Origin: Gammaproteobacteria bacterium
Lineage (GTDB): Bacteria; Pseudomonadota; Gammaproteobacteria; JABDBA01
NCBI GenBank assembly: GCA_013288885.1
Contig: JABDBA010000005.1
Coordinates: 1 to 64,000, forward strand
Direction of reading: 5' to 3'
DNA: 64,000 bases
Shown piece after piece: positions 57,530 to 64,000 of the stretch. The translations under genes and the position numbers were made by a program. Below the pieces are notes generated by a model, which saw only the letters and a program-made list of their open reading frames with translations, was not told the DNA's origin and ran no database searches. The number at the start of each line of letters is the position of its first letter. The stretch's first letter is position 1.

Positions 57530-58117
57530 ATGACTTTTTTTCGGAATGATCCAGAAGTAGGGAAAATAGTTAGTCTATTAAAAGAGTGGTTAGAAAGCCA
57601 TGGTTTGGGCGCGTTTGCTGTTGATATCGCCATAGGTTTGCGCCGTCGTGCAGAATTTGCCCATTACAATAATATTCCATTTGACCATGTGGCTGAAAAG
57701 CGCGCATGGTTATTGAGCCAAGCTTGTATGTTAGCCGATAAAATTTTTTCTAATAATCCTGCCAACCGAGATTTGCTCAGGCAATCTTATATCGATGGTA
57801 TTAAGAATATTGGTGTAGATTTAATGAGCACACATTGTGGTGCTTGGGATGAAAATATAAAAAATAGGGTTTTAAATCATATTCAAAATAAAGTAGGGCA
57901 GGATTTGACGAATCGTCGATTTACTGCTTTTGAAGAACGTCAGCAACTCCTTTGGGTAGGTGAACAAATCTATAAAGCTGCTGCGTCTTTGGTCGATCCG
58001 CAAGGGCAAACCAAAGATGCGCGTGCAGATAATTTGCGGCCAGAGCAGGAGTGTTTAGTTAAATTGGAAACAGCCTTAAGTGCGGCACGATCGAATTTGC
58101 CTGTACCAAGCCGTTAG
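57530..58117 (+). CDS. Hypothetical helical protein (195 aa)
   Basis: I do not recognise a family. The protein is soluble, helical and mildly basic, with segments such as AVDIAIGLRRRAEFAHYNN and HIQNKVGQDLTNRRFTAFEE, no signal peptide and no membrane helix. The ATG at 57530 has AGGA eight bases upstream; the open frame from 57479 would add 17 residues without an SD. Divergent from murI, convergent with the next gene at 7 bp. It could be a small lineage-specific or host-directed protein; nothing proves it. Confidence 0.6.
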   Translation: MTFFRNDPEVGKIVSLLKEWLESHGLGAFAVDIAIGLRRRAEFAHYNNIPFDHVAEKRAWLLSQACMLADKIFSNNPANRDLLRQSYIDGIKNIGVDLMSTHCGAWDENIKNRVLNHIQNKVGQDLTNRRFTAFEERQQLLWVGEQIYKAAASLVDPQGQTKDARADNLRPEQECLVKLETALSAARSNLPVPSR

Positions 58118-58124
58118 CCTAATT

Positions 58125-58652
58125 TTACATCTTCTCCGGCACGACCTTCGCAATCACTAAGCCTGCTAATAACCAAGAAATTAATATATCGGCAATAGAA
58201 ACCAGCGTGAAGCCTGTTGAAAAATGGAACCACGTCCAATACGGAACATTGCTAGCGATGCTGGTTGTTATTGCGAAAACAAAAACAAAACCGACACGTC
58301 CCCAGTAATTCAGGCGGGCGGTTTTCATTAACATCCAAGTGACTAGAAAAGCAGTAACAATTTGGCAAACCAATTCAATCAGCATCGCTTCTGGCATTGA
58401 GGTCATGCCTTCTTGATGCACAGCTGCGAAAACCATCGGGCCTGAGGATTGTTGGTTAGCATTTGCTTGCAGGGGCATCATGTAAATACCGGATTGCGGT
58501 GCGTTTTCTTTCATCACTTGTGCCACGGTGGTTTCACTGGTAAAGCTATGTAGGGTCGCCATGTGCCATGGTATTAGCATCCATGAGATGGCCATCCAGA
58601 TAAAAATAACAATCCCACCCAATAGGCCGCCCTTGATTAGCGTTTTTGACAT
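58125..58652 (-). CDS. Conserved-looking membrane protein of unknown function
   Basis: 175 residues with four membrane segments (about 7-26, 98-118, 126-145, 150-170) and a periplasmic loop around 30-95. No family recognised. The ATG at 58652 has GGAG nine bases before it; the frame is open to 58856 but that part overlaps the divergent hydrolase gene. The loop is Met/Gln-rich. Confidence 0.65.
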   Translation of the reverse strand: MSKTLIKGGLLGGIVIFIWMAISWMLIPWHMATLHSFTSETTVAQVMKENAPQSGIYMMPLQANANQQSSGPMVFAAVHQEGMTSMPEAMLIELVCQIVTAFLVTWMLMKTARLNYWGRVGFVFVFAITTSIASNVPYWTWFHFSTGFTLVSIADILISWLLAGLVIAKVVPEKM

Positions 58653-58725
58653 AATAATGTTCTCCGTGTAGGTTGATGGAAAAAAATAACTACCTCTTTC
58701 CAAAGTTATCAACCCGAGGGCTCTG

Positions 58726-59451
58726 ATGTCAACATCTCCATTCTTTATTATTATCCACGGCGCGTGGCAGTCGAGCACTGGTTGGGCAGTGGTTGCTGAT
58801 TTATTGAAAGCAAAAGGCCATGCCGTTGCGTTAATCGATTTGCCAGGCCATGGCAAAAATACTGAATATGATTTTGCAACATTGACATTAACCAGTTATG
58901 TTGAGTATGTGTGTTCGGTAATTAATGCGATAAAAGAAGATCATCATCGAGTTATATTGGTTGGGCATAGCATGGCGGGCATGGTGATCAGCCAAGTAGC
59001 AGAGCAAATAAAGGTCGATCATTTAATTTATGTGGCTGCATTTTTGCCTGTCGATGGCGAATGTATGATGGATATTCTTGAACATTCTAAAATTGCAGGG
59101 CTAAGCAATAATTTAGTCGTGAATCAAGAAAAAAGATCGATATCTTTGATTAAAGAAGGGCTTGATAAAATATTTTACAATGATTGTGATCCCGTCACGG
59201 TTGCAAAGGCGTTAGCGGATTTACAACCAGAGCCGTTGATGATTTTTCAGGGCAAAGTAAATTTAACGCAAACAAAAATGGCGGTAACGCCCAAAACTTA
59301 TATTGAATGCACCGAAGATAATTCGGTGAGTATTGATCTGCAAAGATTTATGCAGAGTAGATGGCCTTGTCTAGTGGTTTCCTTGGGGGCAGGCCATGCC
59401 CCCTATTATTCCTTACCTGAACGTATTGCTGAAATACTTGTAGTACATTGA
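58726..59451 (+). CDS. Alpha/beta-fold hydrolase
   Basis: 241 residues of the salicylate esterase/hydroxynitrile-lyase-like branch. The oxyanion strand is FIIIHGAWQSSTGW, the nucleophile S82 lies in VGHSMAGMV and the catalytic His in GAGHAPYYS near residue 226. Cytoplasmic; substrate unknown, probably a small ester. Stands alone upstream of the exopolysaccharide genes (82-bp gap). Confidence 0.9.
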   Translation: MSTSPFFIIIHGAWQSSTGWAVVADLLKAKGHAVALIDLPGHGKNTEYDFATLTLTSYVEYVCSVINAIKEDHHRVILVGHSMAGMVISQVAEQIKVDHLIYVAAFLPVDGECMMDILEHSKIAGLSNNLVVNQEKRSISLIKEGLDKIFYNDCDPVTVAKALADLQPEPLMIFQGKVNLTQTKMAVTPKTYIECTEDNSVSIDLQRFMQSRWPCLVVSLGAGHAPYYSLPERIAEILVVH

Positions 59452-59533
59452 CCTTTTACCCTTAAAATTATTGAAGTTTATCAATAACTAGAATATAGTA
59501 GTTTAGACACCAGCACAGGGATTATTTAGCAAC

Positions 59534-59962
59534 ATGGAAAAGTACCTCAAAAATCACCAAATATTAGTTACCACATGGGCTACGATTAGACATCTTATCT
59601 TATTGCTCGTGGGGTGGATCGGTTACGGCATTGTCATCTGGTTTGTCTGCGACAAAGCTCTGCAAGACTCCCACATTCGCGATTTACTCACCGAATTATT
59701 ATCACTGACTATTTGGGCTACTTGGTTTATAGCCATGGCAACACTGCTATGGAAAAAGTACGTGACCCATTTAAAAGAGACTTGGCCACCTTTAGCCACA
59801 CGCGCCGAACTGGAATATCCGCAAGCGCTGATGAAAAATATAGCTGCGGAAGAAGCTGAACTATTAAAGAATAGTCGTTGGGTCGTCATTGAAACAGTCG
59901 CCAATAAAAAAATATTTTTGGCAAAACCCAGCAAAAAATACCAAGAACAAGAGCGCATCTAA
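59534..59962 (+). CDS. pgaD: PgaD-like protein
   Basis: 142 residues with two membrane helices (about 18-40 and 55-75) and a cytoplasmic helical tail (RAELEYPQALMKNIAAEEAELL). Size, topology and position match PgaD, which in E. coli binds PgaC and is required for poly-beta-1,6-N-acetylglucosamine synthesis. It abuts pgaC with no gap. Here it comes before pgaC, the reverse of the E. coli order. Confidence 0.82.
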   Translation: MEKYLKNHQILVTTWATIRHLILLLVGWIGYGIVIWFVCDKALQDSHIRDLLTELLSLTIWATWFIAMATLLWKKYVTHLKETWPPLATRAELEYPQALMKNIAAEEAELLKNSRWVVIETVANKKIFLAKPSKKYQEQERI

Positions 59963-61210
59963 ATGGACTTTTCTACTACCCTTGCTTTTATCCACGAGCA
60001 TTTCATTTATCATTTTTTCTTATTCTATGTGGCGGCTTATCCTATTGTGGGCGCTATATTGTGGACGTCGACGGCATATTTCTTTTGGCATGATTTTGAG
60101 AATAAAAACCCTGATCCGGTCATGGCTACAGCACCTTTTATTTCTGTGGTCATCCCTGCTTTTAATGAAGCTAAAATTTTGCCCGCTACCTTACGTAAAG
60201 TGCTTGATCTGAATTATCCTAATTTTGAAGTAATCGTGGTGAGTGATGGTTCAACCGATGAGACGCTAGATTTGATCGAACCGCTAATGGTGGATGAGCG
60301 TCTACGTATTTTTGAAAAATCAACTAATGAAGGTAAAGCGCGTAGCATTAATGATGTGATCCCCTTTATGCGCGGTGAATTTATTTTATTTTTAGATGCC
60401 GATGCTGAACCCGATGCGCATATTTTATGGAAAATGTTACCGCATTTTGCTGAAGAAAGAGTAGGTGCAGTGACCGGCAACCCACGTATCAAAAATACCG
60501 ATAATTTTTTATGCCGCATACAGTTGATGGAATATACCACCATCATCAGTTTAATTCGTCGCGCACAGCAAGTGTGGGGTTCATTGATGACTGTGTCTGG
60601 TGCGGTATTTGCCGTTAGAAAAACAGCCTTATTAAGCGTGCATGGTTTTTCCCCCAACATGTTGACAGAAGATATTGATTTAACCTGGAAGTTGCAACGC
60701 GCGTTTTGGAATGTGGTGTATGAACCTGCAGCGTTGGCGTGGATCCATTCGCCATCGACGTGGTCAATGTTGTGGCGACAACGCCGCCGTTGGGCAAAAG
60801 GGTTAATGCAAGTCTTGCGTAAAAATGTTGGAGTGCTGTTTAGAAAAAAATATCGACATTTATGGCCAGTGTATATTGAAGCTTCGTTATCTACATTATG
60901 GCAAGCCAGTTTTTTGGTGACCTTAATACTTAGTATTTTATTTAAAAGTATTGGTTTAGAAGTGATTGGTGTTGCGTTGTTTCCTTATGTATGGGGAGTT
61001 ACCATTGCTGCGTTTTCCATCATGATGTATGCGGTGGGCACTTGGTTCGATAAAAAATATGATAAAGAGGTTATTCATTTTTACCCTTATTCAATTTATT
61101 ATCCCATTGCTTATTGGTTGATGATGGCGGTCATCGCTACTTTATCGATTCCGACTTTGTTTCGCAGAATATCGCATCGTTCAGTGAAATGGAAAACGCA
61201 ACGTGACTAA
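59963..61210 (+). CDS. pgaC: Family 2 polysaccharide synthase PgaC
   Basis: Membrane glycosyltransferase, 415 residues, probably polymerising N-acetylglucosamine from UDP-GlcNAc. An N-terminal helix (about 15-42), then the GT2 domain with SDGSTDET (D95), DADAEPD (D145, D147), TEDIDLTWKL and QRRRWAKG, then C-terminal helices. All catalytic motifs are intact. It overlaps the following outer-membrane gene by 8 bp. The deacetylase/export gene pgaB is not in the window. Confidence 0.9.
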   Translation: MDFSTTLAFIHEHFIYHFFLFYVAAYPIVGAILWTSTAYFFWHDFENKNPDPVMATAPFISVVIPAFNEAKILPATLRKVLDLNYPNFEVIVVSDGSTDETLDLIEPLMVDERLRIFEKSTNEGKARSINDVIPFMRGEFILFLDADAEPDAHILWKMLPHFAEERVGAVTGNPRIKNTDNFLCRIQLMEYTTIISLIRRAQQVWGSLMTVSGAVFAVRKTALLSVHGFSPNMLTEDIDLTWKLQRAFWNVVYEPAALAWIHSPSTWSMLWRQRRRWAKGLMQVLRKNVGVLFRKKYRHLWPVYIEASLSTLWQASFLVTLILSILFKSIGLEVIGVALFPYVWGVTIAAFSIMMYAVGTWFDKKYDKEVIHFYPYSIYYPIAYWLMMAVIATLSIPTLFRRISHRSVKWKTQRD

Positions 61211-62639
61211 AAAAATAATTTATCTAGTGCTATTGACAGTAATTAGTGGCCTTGTGGCCTTTTTTGTTTTACCACTGGTTTCTGCGGCAGGATCGCTCAG
61301 CTATCAAACGTATATCGATTTAGCACGCAAAGATGTGGATAAAAATCGTTATGGGGCGGCGCTGGGTTATTATAACGAAGCTTTATTACAACAACCCAAT
61401 AACACTGATTTATTAATTGAGATGGGGCGCGTTTATGGTTGGAGTGATCGTTACAATGCAGCGATTCGTTGTTATGAAAAAGTAATTGCCGTTGACCCCA
61501 GTCGTCGTGATGATGTATTAGTACCACTAGCATTACAATATTTGTGGTCTGATCGTCCGCGCACGGCGGCACGTTTGTTACAGGAGTTTGTCAGTCGTCA
61601 TCCAGAAAATACCGATGCGCAAATTAATTTAGCGCGTGCGCAATATTGGGCGGGTGTGGATGAATTAGGGCTGGCTACATTACAAAAATTACCCGCTGAT
61701 CAAGCCATTCAAGCTAAACCTTTATTGCAAGTCATCAAAGATAATTTAGATAATAATCTTAATATTAATTATGAACGTTCGCACGATACCGATGATTTAA
61801 ATACCGATATTTATGGTTTTAATGTGACGTATCATCCCACATTAACGACATCATTGATTCCGCAAGTGCGATTAGCGCATTTAGATCAAACTGGACAAGT
61901 AATTGACGGTCGTTCTTTTTATTTGGCATTTCGCGACCGTTTTGGTGGCTTAGATTCGGGCTATGGTTTGCTATATCCTACCATTCGTTTGGGCGAGCGT
62001 AGTTACAGCGGTCAAGGTATTACACCGTGGGACACCACAGCTTGGGATGCGGCGCTTAAATGGTTGCCCGCTGATTCTTGGCGTGTGGATTTCAATGCAG
62101 GTAACGAAATAATTGAAAACATGCCATCGATTCAAAATCATGTGACTTATACGTCAACGAGTTTAGGTGCTGATTATCGTTATGCGCCGGGTGCAACTGT
62201 GTCGTTGGGTGCGGGGGTGGGTAGTTTTGGTGATGGAAATTATCGCACGCAATATGTGAATCGTTGGCTTTATAATTTTTCGACGGTGCCGAGTGTCACT
62301 TTGGGTTTAGAGGGCATCCATTATATTGATAGTGATCCCAGTATTAGTCGTGGTTATTATAATCCTGCTGATTATACGCAAGGTTTGATTTTAATGAATG
62401 TGCGCAAGGAATTATTTGGTTGGGTGTGGCAAGCGCGCGTGGGTTGGGGGCAGTTATGGGAAAACCCGGGTCTTACTGGTTTTTTATTAGTGTACCGTTT
62501 TTCTGTCGGCAAAACTGTGCCTGGTTTTGGCAGCGCTGAAATTTATTACGGCGAAAGTGGCCCCACTTCGATTGTCGCTGAAGCCAACAACACTTACCGC
62601 CGCAATTACGGCGGCATTATGTTGACGAAGTTTTTGTAG
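61203..62639 (+). CDS. TPR/beta-barrel outer-membrane protein, PgaA-like role
   Basis: 478 residues. Signal sequence (about 1-29), TPR repeats at about 35-165 (RYGAALGYYNEALLQQPNN, RYNAAIRCYEKVIAVDPS, then LLQEFVSRHPENTD), and a C-terminal barrel-like part rich in alternating aromatic strands ending in LTKFL. TPR plus barrel is the layout of polysaccharide export porins such as PgaA, although PgaA is much longer (about 800 residues); the size is closer to YaiO-type proteins. The overlap with pgaC suggests it exports that enzyme's product. Confidence 0.78.
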   Translation: MTKKIIYLVLLTVISGLVAFFVLPLVSAAGSLSYQTYIDLARKDVDKNRYGAALGYYNEALLQQPNNTDLLIEMGRVYGWSDRYNAAIRCYEKVIAVDPSRRDDVLVPLALQYLWSDRPRTAARLLQEFVSRHPENTDAQINLARAQYWAGVDELGLATLQKLPADQAIQAKPLLQVIKDNLDNNLNINYERSHDTDDLNTDIYGFNVTYHPTLTTSLIPQVRLAHLDQTGQVIDGRSFYLAFRDRFGGLDSGYGLLYPTIRLGERSYSGQGITPWDTTAWDAALKWLPADSWRVDFNAGNEIIENMPSIQNHVTYTSTSLGADYRYAPGATVSLGAGVGSFGDGNYRTQYVNRWLYNFSTVPSVTLGLEGIHYIDSDPSISRGYYNPADYTQGLILMNVRKELFGWVWQARVGWGQLWENPGLTGFLLVYRFSVGKTVPGFGSAEIYYGESGPTSIVAEANNTYRRNYGGIMLTKFL

Positions 62640-62646
62640 GCTGAGA

Positions 62647-64000
62647 TTAAAAGGTATCTTTCTTTATTCGTGGTGAAGAAGCCCCTCCTGATGGAGATAT
62701 CCTAGAGCTACTAGACGAACTAGAACTACTGGGTGAAGTAGTTCCGCTAGCAGGGTTAGAACGTCTTCCTGAACCGCCAGGCTGCTGGCTATCAGAGTAA
62801 GCTCTACTAGAAGGTGAGCTTGAGTTAGATGGAGGATTTGGGTTAAGCGTTGACGATCCGCCCCTCGCTACTGCAATCAAGACTGCGCGTGATGTTCTAT
62901 CGCGGTCGGGATTGCTCTCCCGTTGTTCTTTTCGACGCTCCTGTGAAGCGCTCGTCCGGACTGCCGTATCACCCAGTACACTCGCCGATGATCTTGAATT
63001 AGCGCCAACAAGCATATTTATATGTGGGCTTGGTGTAGAGTCATCATCGTTTGCGTCATCATCTTGAGGTTGCGGCGCTAATTCTGCAAAAGCTTTTTTT
63101 ACTCTTTCCCTATAATCTGCTGATTGTAATAAATTTACAGTGATTTCTTCATCGTGGTCATGTCGTTTCTCATCATCGCCACTTGCCTTTTGATCAAGAG
63201 GTTTGTTGGCTTGCAGAAGCACATCTTTAAAATTGGTAACGAAACGATCCCTTTCATTGCTAGGTTTAGCGCAAATTTCTTCGCGTGCTAAACCACAATA
63301 ATCAATAATGATTCCTATGTTATCAGCAAAACTTTGTAATATTGGGTCTACTGATTGTGCGTCTCTATTGTTTTGCTTACCCGATGCCAGCAAAATTTGT
63401 CTAGCTATTTTTATACAAACATCATTAAATTCTCTGGTTTGCACTTCTGGTAAAGCACGATAACAGTCGATAATGTGTGCTTTACTAGCAAGCAAAATTT
63501 CTTCGTCTAATTCGATTTTTTTACTGGGATCCACTACTAAAGTTGATGAGCTTATTCTGACTAATACTCCTTTCCGATGTTTTTTTGCTACCCCTTCTTG
63601 ACCGGCATCTGAGTTTTGAGAACTTCTGCTTTTGCTAGAACTGCTATTCGATCTTCTATGTGATTTTTCTAATTCTTCTGCTTCATGATTGGTGTGCAAG
63701 CCATTAAATATAGCCGAAGAAAAACCCGCAATAAATTTTCTTTGTTCTTCTGCTTGCATAGTACTAATTTTTTTAACAATGTCATTTTGTTTGCTTGCAC
63801 CATAAAGGTAGGCGCCATAATCGAGAATAATTTGCCGTATACCGTTAATACACCCATCTTTATTTTTTATTTTAATTTTCTTAGTTAAAAGCCCCGAGTA
63901 TATTTGTGCGACCACTTTTTCAAAAGTAGTATCAATTTCGTCACCTTTATCTTCTCCTAAATCGATGCTTGCGTGTCCTCCATCTTCATTATCTGGATCG
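62647..64000 (-). CDS. Ser-rich protein, 5' end beyond window (effector candidate)
   Basis: The frame is open from the stop at 62647 through the right edge of the window, so the N-terminus is missing; a GTG at 63915 is an internal codon rather than a start. At least 450 residues are visible. The N-terminal visible part is acidic and helical, a Ser-rich stretch with KKHRKG follows, then a helical region, and the last 150 residues are extremely Ser/Pro/Gly-rich. No family recognised. Convergent with the outer-membrane gene at 7 bp. It has the same style as the other large accessory proteins in this window. Confidence 0.7.
   Translation of the reverse strand, partial: DPDNEDGGHASIDLGEDKGDEIDTTFEKVVAQIYSGLLTKKIKIKNKDGCINGIRQIILDYGAYLYGASKQNDIVKKISTMQAEEQRKFIAGFSSAIFNGLHTNHEAEELEKSHRRSNSSSSKSRSSQNSDAGQEGVAKKHRKGVLVRISSSTLVVDPSKKIELDEEILLASKAHIIDCYRALPEVQTREFNDVCIKIARQILLASGKQNNRDAQSVDPILQSFADNIGIIIDYCGLAREEICAKPSNERDRFVTNFKDVLLQANKPLDQKASGDDEKRHDHDEEITVNLLQSADYRERVKKAFAELAPQPQDDDANDDDSTPSPHINMLVGANSRSSASVLGDTAVRTSASQERRKEQRESNPDRDRTSRAVLIAVARGGSSTLNPNPPSNSSSPSSRAYSDSQQPGGSGRRSNPASGTTSPSSSSSSSSSRISPSGGASSPRIKKDTF

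Noticed and set aside
58653-58856. 68-residue extension of the membrane protein at 58125
   Set aside because: It overlaps the divergent hydrolase gene antisense and has no SD; the ATG at 58652 has a good one.

Overview
The window reads as the chromosome of a low-GC gammaproteobacterium, most likely an intracellular member of the Legionellales (Coxiella/Legionella/Berkiella type). Two kinds of gene support this. Conserved gammaproteobacterial housekeeping operons are present in recognisable order: leuS-lptE-holA-nadD-rsfS-rlmH, lepA-lepB-DUF4845-rnc-era-recO-pdxJ, ccmABC/DEFGHI-sdhE-ygfX, yccA-tusDCB and nrdR-nusB-thiL-pgpA. Wedged between them are very large, low-complexity, ankyrin- or coiled-coil-containing proteins of the kind that such bacteria inject into a eukaryotic host. 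No secretion system, rRNA, tRNA, CRISPR array or complete insertion sequence is visible, so the taxonomic call is inference.

Layout. 1-2.3 kb: a DUF4143-type AAA ATPase and a coupled exported NlpC/P60 protein, behind a promoter overlapped by two palindromes. 2.3-7.9 kb: ettA (minus strand), then glyA, nrdR, nusB, thiL and pgpA, without the riboflavin genes often found between nrdR and nusB. 8.2-14.5 kb: a 2116-residue protein of unknown function. 14.5-20 kb: the leuS-to-rlmH operon on the minus strand. 20.1-21.6 kb: a toxin-antitoxin-like pair between palindromes. 21.6-22.8 kb: a disordered, probably secreted protein. 22.8-25.3 kb: lnt and sohB. 25.4-36.5 kb: the complete cytochrome c maturation set ccmA-I, interrupted between ccmC and ccmD by an opposite-strand gene of about 1460 codons, with a duplicated ccmC/ccmD junction on both sides. 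36.7-37.8 kb: sdhE, ygfX and a small membrane protein. 37.9-43.9 kb: lepA to pdxJ. 43.9-47.4 kb: an 1171-residue ankyrin protein. 47.6-49.4 kb: two lipoproteins. 49.5-55.2 kb: a tus (tRNA thiolation) locus whose tusE is separated from tusBCD by an accessory block (MITE-like element, glycosyl-hydrolase-like protein, ankyrin protein, ATPase). 55.4-58.7 kb: a RelB/YafQ-type pair, an orphan HepT-like protein, murI and two small unknown genes. 58.7-62.6 kb: an alpha/beta hydrolase and a reduced Pga-like exopolysaccharide operon. 62.6-64 kb: the 3' part of a Ser-rich protein that runs off the window.

Three families of dispersed repeat punctuate the intergenic space: REP-like palindromes, a GC-rich hairpin repeat with two identical 53-bp copies, and two unrelated MITE-like foldback elements of about 147 bp. 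The common thread of the accessory genes is large size, Ser/Thr/Pro-rich disordered tails, ankyrin or coiled-coil segments, and clusters of Lys/Arg resembling eukaryotic nuclear localisation signals. This suggests, but does not prove, a set of effectors acting inside a eukaryotic host, possibly in the nucleus.
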